A stretch of 64,000 nucleotides of DNA, taken from positions 7,158,522 to 7,222,521 of the forward strand of contig OY741266.1 in NCBI GenBank assembly GCA_963514095.1. The letters are read 5' to 3'. The notes beneath the pieces were generated by a model. That model ran no database searches. It was not told where the DNA came from and was given only the letters and a program-made list of their open reading frames with translations. This DNA is from Eutrigla gurnardus (lineage: Eukaryota; Chordata; Actinopteri; Perciformes; Triglidae). The position numbers were made by a program, and so were the translations under genes. Positions 32,546-53,246 of the stretch are shown here, piece after piece; within the stretch, counting starts at the first letter, position 1, and the number at the start of each line of letters is the position of its first letter.

Positions 32546-33480
32546 AAGTTAGCATAGGCCAATAGAGGTGAAGACACCATCCTTATCCATAGTTCTCGGT
32601 AGCTGTGTTAACACTTGGGGGTCCAGGCATCCTGCAGAGCATCTCCTTGGCCTCTATGGGTTTTCTTCCCTGCCATGTCTATAGCAGCTGGCAAAACCTA
32701 CGAAGCCAGGAACCTGACTGTCTGCCTGCCAAGCTTCGTCTCCATAGAGCTACCTTGCCACTTGTCTTTTGGAATATTTAAAATGCAAGGTTGTAAATGT
32801 AAGGTTACGGCCATGATACTGGGAAGCTGTGTACAGTACAATAGCAGCCACAAAAAGACATGCTTTTACAGTCCTGCCCCTGCCACGGGATATTTTTTTG
32901 TCAGTGCTTTTAATATATATTCACCTATTGTTATGTTACGATGATTTTTAGTAATATAAAAGAAAGTGTTCTGAATAAAATCACATACTACGCCTTTAAA
33001 ACAGTATGTACACATTAGTAAACCATTGCATTAGATTTCTCATTTCCCTTGCATCACCTGTTTACTGACCAGAGTACAGCTGCATCAGTGAGAACAAATG
33101 TTCATCTGCAGTGCCGCTGTAGATAGAAATTACCCATAGGAAAAGACTGGGGCTCAAATTAACCTTTTCACATGAAAAAGGGTAAAAAGGCTTGGGAAAC
33201 CTCTTTGTAATGCAACAACATGCTTCATGCATATTAACTCAAGCACATTGTTGCCACATTAAGGGACAATTTATATGACGATACAGACAACAACACTATG
33301 TTCCTCAGAAAGGTTGTAAAACACTTAGGGAACCATGAAGGCAATGAGAGAGTCCCGTTCACACATGAATAACTCAAAGACTAAGAATATGACATTAACG
33401 TTTGCCCCTGCAGCATGTATAATTCTGCCTCTACATGGACTTACTGCTGATTCTATCAAGCTAACCACGCCTCTCTGTAC
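32546..33480. other. Non-coding upstream flank of the GPCR gene
   Basis: No coding homology. Mostly AT-rich DNA; the first 80 bases may still be Gypsy. Confidence 0.4.
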
Positions 33481-33703
33481 GTATCCGAACCATCCAATCA
33501 CTGAAGATGTCTCACCAAGTTGCCCAATGAAAAGCCTGGATTGGAGGCAGAGCTATTGTCCCTCACACTGGTCCAATCAAAACGTGGAAAGCATCCTGTG
33601 GAGCCATATTATATGCCCACAGCCCCAGTAATCTAGTGCTACATGCAGAAAAGTGCTTTGCAGCAAGATCAGGACAGCAGGACACTGAACTCTGTTCAAG
33701 GTA
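33481..33703 (+). promoter_or_regulatory. Putative promoter and untranslated first exon of the GPCR gene
   Basis: Three CCAAT boxes (CCAATCA about 33493, CCAATGA about 33524, CCAATCA about 33573) and a TATA-like ATATTATATG (about 33606) precede a short stretch that ends CTGTTCAAG|GTAAGATG (33701), a good splice donor. The only downstream gene on this strand is the GPCR, whose coding exon follows an acceptor (CCTAAAG|GCATCC, about 37905). The pairing is inferred from spacing and splice signals. Confidence 0.4.
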
Positions 33704-36427
33704 AGATGGGTTGATGTTGACTGTATAGGCCTGTGAGGTGCTTGTGTTTGGGTGTGTGAACTATATATCCTAAAAATGCATTAATCATATTATCAGTATT
33801 ATTATTTACAATATCTGTATTAGTTGAACTTGGTACAACTTGCAGGATATCGACTGAATGTTATGTTTTTCCCAACAGAGGCGGGTAGAGTAACCAAAAA
33901 GTTACTCAAGTAAGAGTATTGTTACTTTACATAAATATTATATAAAAGTATAATAGTAAAGTAAGTATAAATATTATACTATGTAGTAGTCATCCAAATA
34001 ATTACTTAAGTAAGAGTAATAAAGTATTAAGTGAAAAAACTACTCAAGTACTCAGTCATTGCTGAATAACTTCTGATTTACTTTTTCAATAATCAGAGCA
34101 TGAACGTAAAATAGACAAAATATAAAATATCAATGTGCAAATTCAGATATTGCCAAAAAATATACCTTTAACTAAAACAATAATGAATTATATATTTACA
34201 AAATAACAAATTAAGGCAAAGGGTGCTTCCCCAGAACATTTCCTGTATTTCCTGTAGCCTGATACTTTTATCTGGCTACATGAGAAAGAAATATGGGTAC
34301 ATTTTGTAAAGCAGTTGGCTCGATCCGATACCAAGTGAATACAGGGCCAGTATTGCCGATACCAATACCAATACTTTTTAATAATTAAGGTGGATGCATC
34401 ATGAGATTGCTAAATCTGGATGAATTTCCATGACCCTTAAGTGTGTTTGTGACTTTTCCTTTAAATTATTATTGAGTTAAAACCCAGGACAGAATGAAGG
34501 CAAAGTTTACATGTAAATAGAAAATGTGTTATTATTAAACGTTTTTGTTGAATAGAACAGTAAAAACAATAGTAACAAAACTACAATACAAAAAAAAACT
34601 ATTTCTCTTAAATAAACAAAGTGTACAACATTACTCTACCACAAATAAAATGGATTATGAAAACATTATGAAACAACTACAATACAAAAACTTAAATAAA
34701 AAATAAATAAATAAAGTGTAAATAACTTAACAACCCCCAAAGCCTTGAGTTCAAAGACATCTTCCCAGAAGCCCCCATGTGGGCCCTGTTTGGTTACAGG
34801 TTTTTGTTCAGGAACAGTATCATTTTCACATGTTTTGCTTTTATTGCACATCGCCTGACTTACTAACTGTCCTGCCTTTGAAAAAATCCTCTTGGATGGT
34901 ACCGATGTTGCAACCACTCCCAGGTGTTTCTTGACAGGTTTGCCCAGGAGGGGAATGTTGATGCATTGTTTTTCCACCAAAGTAGTGGATCCTGATCCCG
35001 AAGAATTGGCCTTTCTTCTGAGTATCTTCACGTTTCAATCAGGGCATCAGTGCCAGTTGTCCGATGCTGGTGAGTTGCAACTTGAGAGTCAAATCTCTCC
35101 ATATCCCAGCTTTTGCTGCAGGTGAGGATGCAGCAGCCTCTGCAGATGAGCTTGAGGTAGTTGCAGGAGCTGGGGCAGAGCTGGTGGTTGTAGAGCTTGA
35201 GCGTGATGCGGTGATGAAGGTGCTGAGGTCTGACTCACATCTCGGGTTTTTACAGGCTCAACATTTGCAGGGTCACAGAATGCCTGTTTTTTTTAAATCT
35301 AATGTCCAGGTAGGTGCCTACAGCAAGACCATAACATGTTTCAATAGCCCTGAAACGACGCTGACATTGCGCTGACAGCTCAACAGCTAGCGAGCTACCT
35401 TGGCACTCAGAAGCCGTGACACCAGGGAATCACCTTTGAAACTGAAACATGTTTTTCAGTCGATATCTCCCTCGTGGCTTCCTCAAATGGCCTCAGTGCA
35501 TCGATGGACAGACTGATGACAGACCATTCTTCCTCACTAAAGCACAGTGAGCTCTTTCCAAGGAGACACATGACTGTGGTAACTGCCTCCTTTTGCTCAG
35601 ACAACCTCTCCCACATGTAGAAAACAGAGTTCCACCTTGTCTCAACTGCCTGAATTTGTTTTTTTTTTTCTGGGTACTGCTGCTGCTTCTGAATGTCTTT
35701 GAGCTTGTCTGCAGCTTTAGTGCTATGGTGAAGAAAGCAACAATAGCACTGCTCTTCTTCTGAATCTCAAGCAAGTCAGGCTGAGCCTTGAAAGAGTCTT
35801 TCACCACCAAATTCAGAGTGTGTGCAAAACATGGGTAGTGTGCCAAACCTGCTTTGCGCCATTATCTGTTATCACAGCCTGAATCTAGTCTGTTATGCCC
35901 CATTCTTCTGTGATTCTGGTTAACTGTGAACAAATATTGGCCGCGTTTCCCAGATTCATTAAGAAGCTCTTAAGTGCTAAGATCGTCTTTAGAGCGTTCT
36001 TAAGAACGCTGTGAAAGAAGGATGTGTTTCCCAGAGTCGCTCTTAGCCTAAGAAGATCTTTCACTAAGAAGGAAACGTAAGATCGAGCTGACCCACTCTT
36101 AACAGCCTTCTTAGCGACGAAATGCTCAGTGATCAAGCCGCGTCAGGGAAATTTATATCCTCCACTTAAATAATAAACAAACAATGCTCAATGTTGTAAT
36201 GCGCTAAAAAAAAAAAAAAAAAAAAAACTTTTCATTGAATTACACGTTTAAGTTTTCCACACACATCTGCATATATGAGTTTATAGTACTACACATAAAA
36301 ACACATCAACAACCCTGTGGCATTTCACAGATATCAAGGAAACAGATGTAATTGAACTCAGCTGAACCTCATCCAAAGAGGCTCCACCTGCTACCAAAGT
36401 TGCCAAAGTCCGCGCGTGTGAGAAACC

Positions 36428-36921
36428 ATGGCTGCAATACAGCACATTCTCGCTGCGAACCAAGAGCGGCGCCGTACGCGAAGCCAGACAGTTTATATAA
36501 ATGCTTACGTGCGTCAGCACTTCTCGCCACTGGACGTGCTGTCAGACCGGGCTGTCCAGACAAAGTACCGGCTGCCCCGTGCGGAGATCCAACGGCTGAT
36601 CACTTTGGTGTCTCCACATATCCAGAGAGCAACCCGCTGCAACTTTGCCCTGAGCCCTGAGGTGCAGCTCCTGGCTGCGCTGCGTTTTTACGCAGTGGGG
36701 AGCTTCCTGGAGGTGGTGGGGGACGGCACCGGCCTCAGCAAGGCATCGGTGTCACGGAGTGTTGCAGCTGTGACACCGATTCTCCTGCGCCATGCCCTGA
36801 CCCACATAAAGATGCCCACCACACGGGACGAGATCCGCCAGGTCCACCAAGGGTTCCACGCTGTGGCTAAGATCCCCCGGTGATCGGTGTGGTGGATGGC
36901 ACCCTCATTGCATTCTCACAT
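36428..36921 (+). pseudogene. HARBI1-like transposase, N-terminal part
   Basis: From ATG 36428: NAYVRQHFSPLDVLSDRAVQ, YRLPRAEIQRLITLVSPHIQ, a helix-turn-helix-type block LSPEVQLLAALRFYAVGSFL, GTGLSKASVSRSVAAVTPIL, QVHQGFHAVAKIP and, one frame over (from about 36882), VIGVVDGTLI, the first catalytic Asp of DDE Harbinger enzymes. After this the DNA is unrelated and (CA)n-rich, so the DDE core is deleted. HARBI1-type enzymes normally insert at short TA-rich targets with a Myb-like partner. Confidence 0.85.
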
Positions 36922-36990
36922 GTGTGTGCCTATATCCACGGGGGTATATATGCGCTAATGGGCTTGATTACTACTTGGATACACCTGTTG

Positions 36991-36992
<2 letters not shown>

Positions 36993-37036
<44 letters not shown>
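36993..37036. repeat. (CA)n microsatellite
   Basis: About 22 uninterrupted CA units inside the Harbinger element, followed by an imperfect C-rich extension. Confidence 0.95.
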
Positions 37037-37040
<4 letters not shown>

Positions 37041-37948
37041 CCCCCCACACATGATACATGCACTGATAAAGAGGTGGGTGATCGATTTGCCGGGGATCGA
37101 TTGATTCAATTTCAGCACCACTGCCGTGGACAGCTCCCACTGAGAGCTTCTTAAGAAGCTTCTTTGGCTTGATCTTAAGGTTCTCCTAAGAAGGCAGTTA
37201 AGAACGCGTCTGGGAAACACCCGTATCTTAGCGCTCCTTCTTAGCCGAACCCTTCTTAAGAGCCTTCTTAAGTCCTTAAGAACGATCGAATCTGGGAAAT
37301 GCAGCCATTGTCTGCAGCACAAACAGGGCATGTTTCTAGCAAGTATGCCAGCATTTGCCAGTTTTTGTCGATGATGTGGCATGACACTGTTAAATATGCC
37401 TCTGTGGCTCTTGATGTCCTATGTCAGTTGTAAGCACAACAATGTCCACACCACTCAATGCCTTTCTGACTAGAGCAGCAGTCTTCATAAGGAGCTGGTA
37501 CTTTCCCCTCCATTAAAGTTTTATGACTTGTACCGTGGCTGCAGTTGATTGGTGAAATGGAGGAATTAAAAGTATGTCCAGTAATGGAACATCCTCACCA
37601 ACTATCTTGGAGGTGAATGGTGTAATCTGAGTTTTCTACTAAACCTTATCAAGTAGTTTTGTTACCTAAACATAGCTATGAAGCATTGTAACATGTTTTG
37701 TTTCATCTGTTAACCACATGCCAAATTGTGTCTGTAAAAATTGTATTTACCCCACAAACGTTGAGGGTGCAGTTTAGTTTAATGGGAACATAATTTTGAG
37801 GGGACAGGACTGGTATATAATTGTTTTTGTATTTAATTAATTTATTTACATTTTATTAAAAGGTGGCTAATCAAAACTAATTTGTTAATTTCCTTTTCCC
37901 TAAAGGCATCCAAGCCTGTCCTTCCACCAACAGCACTTCTTCACCACA

Positions 37949-39601
37949 ATGTTCAACACCACGCTGAACCCCACCACCAACCTCTATGTGAACTCTACCA
38001 CCCCTGGTAGCCTCTGGGGACCTCCACCATGGTATCAGTTCCCAGTGTGCGCTTTGTCCCCATTCGGTTTCATTTTCTACTTTGGGGTGAAGGTGTTCAA
38101 CATGGCAGTGGGGACACCCTGTAACGTCCTGGTCATCTGGCAGATTGCCACCAAAAAAAGTGACACATCCACTTCCGACATTTTCATCTTTAATCTGGCC
38201 ATCTTGGATGCCTACTTCTGCCTAATGACGCCCATAGAGATGGTCAACCGGCTGCTATTGGATGACAGCGGTATTTGGTACTTCCAGAGGTTCGCATATG
38301 GGATCAAGGACGTAGCACCACTATTTCTGGTTTGTCAACAATTTCAATTCAATTAAATGTTATTAGTAATGTCATATCACAACAAAAGTATTCTAGGACA
38401 TTTTTTACATAGAGCAGGATTAGAACACGCTCATGATTTTCAGAGTAAATTCATTTTCAAAGTCCCAACATCACCAAGCGTTCACAGGCAGGCAAACAGG
38501 CAGACATTTTTTGTGCGATTAAAAAAAAAAAGAACTTCGGTAGAACATTTCCTGCTTTTCCTAACACTTCTAAAAGCTTTCAAGAATTCACAGGGCGTGA
38601 AGTATTCCGGCACTGTGCCAGATTTCCAGTGTACGGCATTTGGCTACGATTTTTTTATTTTGTTTTTTTTAAATATATCACTGTCGAGTTCTTGAGTTCG
38701 TCTGCCAATGATATGAGAGGAACACCACTCTCCCTTGCTCAAACTAACATTATTAGCCAATCAGAAGTAGAATGGGGCGGCTCTTGGAAAAATGTGCTTC
38801 AGTTCTGCATAGATGCTCAACTGCCCGAGCAGAGATGTCATGTAGGAAAGTAGGATGGAGAGTAAGTTCATGAATCCTGGGGAAGATACCCCCTAACTGA
38901 TAAAGGATTAAACATTATATGACGCTGGGCGTGGATAGAAGAGCTGGAAAGACGGTAAGCCTTTTGCAAGAAGTTAAGAAAAGCAGGTTCTTGCTTCTGC
39001 ACTTTGTGCTCGAGAAAGCCCGCTCATGCATATTGTAACATGGTATTCCTTCAATGATGTGTCATTCCAGGTGTGTATCTGTCTGGACCGCTACATGGCC
39101 GTGGTCCATCCAGTACTGTTCACTGCTATTCGAGACAACAAGATCCGCATTGGCATTTCTGTGCTGGTCTGGGGTCTCATCCTGGCTTACGGACTCACCA
39201 AGTGCATCCTGGGAGTCATGAGCGTCAACGAGGTCTTCAGCAGCGTCATCCTCTTTGCCTTTGCAGTCATGGTCTTCTGCAACATCTCCGTGATCTGGGT
39301 CCTTAGACGTTCTGTGGTGGGAAAGGAGGAGATGCACCCGGTGAAGAAGAAGGCCCTAAGGATGGTGCTGATCATCCTCGCCATCATCGTGGCCAACTAC
39401 TTGCCGCCAGTTGCTCTCATGCCCTTTGTGTCGTACTACACTTTTGTGGTGTTTCGCTGCCAGATCAGCATCAGTGTGTTCTCCATCATGGATCTGAGCT
39501 GCAGCATCGAGCCTCTCCTCTACATCACCAAGATGGATTGCGTGGTAGGCAGGTGCTGTGGACGGAGTTTCTCTAAGAAGCCACCTGTTGTCAAGGTGTG
39601 A
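37949..39601 (+). CDS. Class A (rhodopsin-like) G protein-coupled receptor, two coding exons
   Basis: Exon 1 (37949-38329) and exon 2 (39071-39601) join in phase 0 across CTG|GTTTGT ... ATTCCAG|GTG into 303 residues. N-terminus has N-glycosylation sites (NTT, NST). TM1 includes NMAVGTPCNVLVIWQI; TM2 NLAILDAYFCLM (LAxxD); TM3 ends APLFLVCICLDRYMAVVHP with the DRY motif, split by the intron; TM4 ISVLVWGLILAYG; TM5 VILFAFAVMVFCNISVIWVL; TM6 RMVLIILAIIVANYLPPVAL; TM7 SIMDLSCSIEPLLYITKM, where EPLLY stands for NPxxY. The PCN in TM1 and the general pattern point to the P2Y/PAR/HCA-like delta group. I do not recognise the ortholog and the ligand is unknown. The start codon is the first ATG after an acceptor at about 37905. 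It is a plasma-membrane receptor coupling to G proteins by family. Confidence 0.88.
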
Positions 39602-41563
39602 TCCAATCCCATTCTCACCAATTGGACGACATAAAATCCTTAAAATAAAAAAAATACATTATTCCACAAATGTATAATTTCTGTGAAACCTGCACATTAA
39701 ATGTGCTGTTACATCTAAAACTGAGCTAACAACCAAGCTAAACTACATTGACTGCAGCTAGCAAGAGAGGAAGCCTATATCAAGTAAAAGCCAGCTAATG
39801 AAAGCAAAATGTTTTTATTTTTTTCATTTTGTTTGTAATTGAAACAATATTGATTAATCTGCATTTTTGTAATTCAGGTCATACCAAAATTGAATTGAAC
39901 ATGCCAGCAGCTAAATACATTTAGCTACAGTCATGACAGAAAAATAATCCAGCTAAACTCCTGCTAAAGCTAACTAGCAGAGTATCAGTAACTCATCAAT
40001 TCACGTCAAATGTCGCTGAGCAAAGTCCAGACTCTTCTCTGTTCTGGTCCTCAGTGGTGGAATGAACTCCCGAACAATGTCAGGACAGCAGAGTCATTTG
40101 CCATCTTCCGCAAAAGGCTCAAGACTCACCTGTTCAGACTTCACCTCGACTCTGCATAGCATGACCCACTAACCCCCCCCCCCAAAAAAAACCCCTTACC
40201 TATAGCACTTTGATTATAGCACTGTTGTACTTCGAAAAACACTTGGCCCTTGATTGTTCTGTTAATAATATGTGTACTATCAAATCCAAATTACATTAAT
40301 TTTCGATAACAAACCAAACATGGAACACGTAGATTCCACTTTTTTACGATCACATGGCTTGTTGGTTAAGTCGGGTGCAGATTGTGATTACGTTTTGGTA
40401 TGCAAGGTTTGTTGACAAATATAATCAGCCTAACTACAATAGCAGTAGATGAGTTTGTGTGTACTCCAAACGATTAAATATAAATAGTTATTCCTTTAAG
40501 AGGTGAGTTTGTTGTCTACATCTCCTATAATATGGCGTTATATTTGTGCTACATTTATGAAGGAGCCATGTGAGATTTTGAGCGCAGAAAAATATATTTT
40601 GCGAGCACAGAAATTATATTTTGAAGAGAAATGATACGCGAGCAAAACATAATGTCATTTGAGCAGGCAAAAATATATAACTCTCACTCAGTTTTACTCA
40701 TGCCCACTCTCAAACTCTTGCTCGCTGCGCTGCAGACCGCTGCACGCGGGCTCTCAATCTGTCCCTTATGTGCACGCTCAACTTTGTCTGTACGCTCGCT
40801 CAATTTGGCACAGCGTTACAAATGTGCCACAATAGCAACCAATCAGAGACTTGAAGAAGCTTAATTCTGATTGGCTGTTTCGTCTCCAATCACAAGGCTT
40901 CCATAACACGCTGAATGAGTGGGATTTTAGATTTCCAGAATAACAGAAGAATTAAAAACTGACAATTATAATTGTAACACAAAGTAATTAATTTTTTTAA
41001 GTTGTGGTAACTAAAAAATATGATGTAATTCAGTTGACATTTTCTTTCTTTAGAATGGATATGTTGCGTTTTAAAGCTTAAATAATTAATTTTGGAGTGC
41101 ATGAAAACGACCTGTGACACAGATAAACATGTCAACAACTTTATGTAAATTTAAATTTAATAAACTGGATATTTCCAAAAGTGTGTTTTTTTGACATACT
41201 ATATTATGACTTTTTTCTACTTTGAATACCATGACCTTTTGTCGACATACTTTACCCTGACTTAAAGTTGTATGTAATATTTTCAAGTTTTCAAGTTACT
41301 ATTTATCAAAGAGTGAGTTCAAATAATGGTCATTTATCATGTGACCACTAATGAAAGTACTTGTACTTGCTGCTTTGCCCAGAAATAGGATCTCTGTGTC
41401 TGTGACCACATTCCCGCGCAAAATTCAAAATGAGTGAGGATTCTTCCGTCAGTCAGCAGCGGTTGGTCTGCAGGTGGAGCTACTCACGGAAGTACTGTAT
41501 GCTGCGTTTCATTGTAATGGGAAATCGGTAACTTCCAACTGCTGAGTCAGGCTCCCTCTCGTC
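39602..41563. other. Non-coding downstream of the GPCR gene, with a LINE tail piece
   Basis: Apart from the LINE fragment at 40010-40160, no gene is recognised. 40560-40900 is a repetitive-looking GAGCA/GCTCG-rich stretch of unknown class. Confidence 0.4.
40010..40165 (+). pseudogene. LINE RT C-terminal fragment
   Basis: The frame reads LSKVQTLLCSGPQWWNELPN and AESFAIFRKRLKTHLFRLHL to a stop, the conserved C-terminus of jockey/L2-type LINE ORF2. A (C)n(A)n run follows. Everything upstream is missing, so it is a 5'-truncated insertion. Confidence 0.75.
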
Positions 41564-41567
41564 TTAA

Positions 41568-42379
41568 AGCTGTATTCTACGATTTGAAAGGTTGAAAAAA
41601 GCATCCCCCCCACACACTCCCCTCCCCTCTATGCTCCTCCGAGCTCTATCGTTCTCCCCTCGCAGCCTCCCACCTCCCTCTTATTTTACGAAAATAGTTC
41701 ACCGAAATGTGTTTCTGAAAACATTTTAGGAGAGAAATAAGCTATGCAGTTGCTGAATCTGTCTTTATTTTGGATCGACAGCGGTCAGTTTGAAATATTT
41801 TCGAGAGCTTGCTGCGGCGCCGCCGTCTCTCGAAACTCGCCGCTCCGTGCCGGTATTACACGGCTTCTTACATAGACAATGAATGGGAACATTCTCTCCG
41901 CTATGAACTCAGGCAGGACGCCGTTTAGTTTCCCGGTGTGTCCGGGACTTCCACAACATGTACAAAGCAGTAATAGTGTTTATTACGGCCATGAATGATG
42001 AGACATTATCGCTGTAAATGCAGCGGGTGCCGGTCGGATTTCTCTCTCACACTGACTGCAGAACGTCCCCGATCGCAAACTGCTCGGCGATCGCTTGCCA
42101 CAATCCCACCGCCTCCCCCCCCTGCTGACACTGCAGCCTCAGCTGAAATCTCACTCTGAACTCACGTGACAGCCCTGCTCCGTACCTGAACCGCTCAGGG
42201 CAACAAGGGTCTTGTCCGCTCGTAGTTTTAAACGCGGAAGTGAGTCGGGACGAGACGTGAGCAGGAGCAGGAAAGTGAGCGAGGATTGGATCGGAACATT
42301 TAGCCAATAATAGCCATGCGGAACGGATGGCTACTATTGGCTAAAGTTTGGCGCAAGTGAAAAATCGTAGACTACAGCT
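41568..42379. mobile_element. TTAA-flanked MITE
   Basis: Ends AGCTGTATTCTACGATTT (41568) and, inverted, AGCTGTAGTCTACGATTT (to 42379), flanked on both sides by TTAA (41564-41567, 42380-42383). TTAA duplications are typical of piggyBac and Kolobok transposons. The interior has a pair TAGCCAATAATAGCCAT / ATGGCTACTATTGGCTA (about 42301-42345) and no transposase. About 810 bp. Confidence 0.85.
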
Positions 42380-42389
42380 TTAAGTGTAT

Positions 42390-43850
42390 GACCAGGTACA
42401 TTTCATTACTGCTGACTCACAATGGAGGATCAACAGCCAGAGAAAGAAGACCATTCAACACACCATATACCTTTTACCAATGGAGACCTGGAGAGGAGTA
42501 TCTAAGATCAAGATCATTGAACAAGACTGACCAAAGTGTGTTTGAAAGATGTAAGCAACAAGCAGATGAAGGTAAGTTATTCTTTATACTACTACCAAGT
42601 AAAGCAATTTCAAAGCATAACATAAGGCCAAAACAATAATAAATAAGTAAATTATTTTCTTGCTTAGTCAAGCCCAAAAACACAAATAATAAAAGCAGTC
42701 TGAGTTTGTTAGCGATTTTTATTGCACCTTCCTCAGATCTACACAGTACGTAGCTCAGAGACATAGATAGAGAATGGCTTTCATTAACTGATGCAGCTCG
42801 TATTGCATTGGTCGACTAGGTATGACTTTTTGGGGATCTTTGGGGCAGTCTTACCGACAGTACTGATTTTCCAGGTATAGATACACAGAAAGGTTTTCCA
42901 GGAATTGACATAATTGAAAAATTTAGTTTGGGCCTTATTTCCGACAATGTGCAGAAGCTCACCTCAGGTATTTCCTTTGGAAACTAACACGTTTGTGTTA
43001 AAGTTCTCTATATAGAATTCAATGCATATTTATGATTCAAGATGGTGATAGCTGAGCTGGCGGCTAACAGCGCTAACAGAGTTAACAATGGTAACCGGCG
43101 TATGAAAGCAGTGCCAACGTGAGCTCATCACCACTTTTCATAGTTTGTGTGCAGTCTTTTGTGTGGTTTTATGACGCAGAAAGTTTGCATGTGTTGTAAA
43201 ATGTTACTCAGTGCGGCAACAAATCTACTTGGTTCGGGACCGGAGTGGAACCGGACCAGTACTTATACTTAATAAATAATAATAAAAATGCCGCTGTGTG
43301 CTTTCGCTTCCCGCTCGATCAGCTCCACTGGGGTGGCTGTAATTAAGCCCGCTTCGCTGCACAGGCACTTTTCACATGGAACTTGCATGTGATTTTGATA
43401 CCTGCGCGGCTCGCGAAGTTGCACAAGTTCTATTATGGAACAATCACAGCAGAGCAATCACTCATCCACAGACACAGGACTAGCTTACTGTGCGCACTAG
43501 GGTGGTAATTCCATAAAAGCCCACCACGCGTCACTAGCGTTGTTTACACTGGAACTTTGACAGGGGCACAAAGGCAACCTTGGCCGTAAATTTACAATTT
43601 TTTCACAGGGCATCAAGGCCAAAGTGCGGAGAAACGTCGTGAAATTCGCACCCTGGTCACAACATCACATTATAAAGTTTAGACTTATGGATTCACAAGT
43701 CAGGAATGCCGGTCCACTGGGTTAAAGTCCTGTGTTTGTTTGACCCATTTACCAGCTGTAGTGGACTTCCATGGTCATCAAACCAGTAGTTAATGACACA
43801 GATTAGTTTACAATACAGAAACTAATGGGTGCCTTGTGCATTGGTGTCTA
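42390..43850. other. Non-coding; nothing recognised
   Basis: One open frame (42388-42639) resembles no family I know, although a GAAG|GTAAGT donor-like site follows it at about 42570. Otherwise AT-rich DNA. Confidence 0.35.
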
Positions 43851-43945
43851 TAGCACTAACTGTGCTAACAGCGCTAACTGTGCTAACAGCGCTAACCGTG
43901 CTAACAACGCTAACTGTGCTAACAACGCTAACTGTGCCAACAACG
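43850..43945 (+). repeat. 18 bp tandem repeat, about 5 copies
   Basis: GCTAACTGTGCTAACARC units repeated with minor changes from 43856 to 43943. Confidence 0.9.
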
Positions 43946-45086
43946 GAGAAACAGTGTTAGCCTGAGGGGGAACCACCAGGGTGGGTGTTACACTTCTACA
44001 ATGACGCTCTTGGTCAGGATGACGGTATCGGCTGCAGCTAGCCAGTCGGGCACGTTCACATGAACATGGCTCTATAAACAAAGTAAGGAGAAGTTCTCAT
44101 AACAACACACACAGAGGGAGATTGACTTAATTCTCTATTCAGGTGGAATTTACTCCACTTTACAAACACAATATTTGCTTTACTGTAATATTATGCTGCA
44201 AGTCTCCTGTAGAGACGAAGTATTCAACATCTCTTACCAAAACACATTATTTCATACATGTTAAATCTTTAATTTCTACTGTTTCAGTCACCCCTGACCT
44301 AAACTTGACATAACATGGATTTGAGAATTTTAAGGGAAGTCATTTTACACATTTTTAGAGTTTATCATGAAACACAGAAAACTAAAACTAACAAGCTTCT
44401 TTCTGGTACACAGAATACTGTATGTTATTAATATTAACATTTGTGTCAAAATGTGTGTCTATATTATGATAATAAATCTGATGAAATTGTTTTCCAATGC
44501 CAATATTTTGACAGGGACTTTTGACACCATACCAAGGAAAACTCTTCTACTGTATAAAGTCATACAGAAGAATTACTTTGGCTTAAGGCTGCACCAAAGA
44601 TCCCAATGAATGTGCAACATTTGAAATCAACTGACATGAAGCTAAACAGAGAGGAAAGGCTTGTAGGATGCTGGAAACCCTAATTACAGCATCAAAATTA
44701 ATTTACAAGAATGACGAAAACACATCAGCCTACTGCGTTAAATCCCAGTTTCCATTTAATATACCAAATAAAGACAGTTTTGTATGAGTGTCTTATTGGT
44801 TGCTAAGTTAATTTTAGGGTTAAACTGATGTATTGCTGCCGTCAGCTTTAGCCTTGTCAATAACCTGAAATTCTAACTAATACATACCAAATGCTATGAT
44901 GCAGCTGTATGTTAAGCTCACAAAGTGGACAGGTATGGGTTTGCTGATACAGGAAGCTGCAGGTGCAAAGCTAGGCGAGAACATATAGATAATTAGTGTA
45001 TTAGAGGAGGAAGAGAACAGCAGCTCCACTGCTTCTTTTCCATCATAATTCAGTGTTAATATACCTGGAATCAAATCTGACTGCTG
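43946..45086. other. Non-coding 3' flank of the SOUL gene
   Basis: No coding homology. It may contain the 3' UTR of the minus-strand SOUL gene, but no polyadenylation signal was firmly chosen. Confidence 0.35.

Positions 45087-53241
<8,155 letters not shown>

Positions 53242-53246
<5 letters not shown>

Larger units (their letters stand above)
35939..37306 (+). mobile_element. PIF/Harbinger-type element nested in the hAT
   Basis: Ends GGCCGCGTTTCCCAGATTC (35939) and, inverted, GGCTGCATTTCCCAGATTC (to 37306), flanked on both sides by ATT (35936-35938, 37307-37309), a 3 bp duplication as expected for PIF/Harbinger. Removing the element and one ATT restores the hAT reading frame across the site. 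Subterminal regions carry many TTCTTAAGAA-like motifs. It encodes a transposase N-terminus (36428-36920) and contains a (CA)n tract. Confidence 0.85.
33876..37645 (-). mobile_element. hAT (ZBED/Ac-like) element, decayed, split by a Harbinger element
   Basis: The left end CAGAGGCGGGTAGAG (33876) followed by GTTACTCAAGTAAGAGTA repeats is a hAT terminus. On the minus strand the transposase runs leftwards: RKALSGVDIVV and TSRATEAYLTVSCHIIDKNW (about 37480-37350), an interruption by Harbinger, then NICSQLTRITEEWGITD (about 35935), HYPCFAHTLNLVVKDSFK (about 35845-35790), MWERLSEQKEAVTTVMCLLG (about 35616), and the C-terminal hAT dimerisation domain KHLGVVATSVPSKRIFSKAG (about 34930-34870). Several frameshifts make it inactive. 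The right terminus was not found. The whole piece is antisense within the long intron of the GPCR gene. Confidence 0.85.

Noticed and set aside
42388..42639. Open frame followed by a donor-like GTAAGT
   Set aside because: No recognisable homology and no neighbouring exon.
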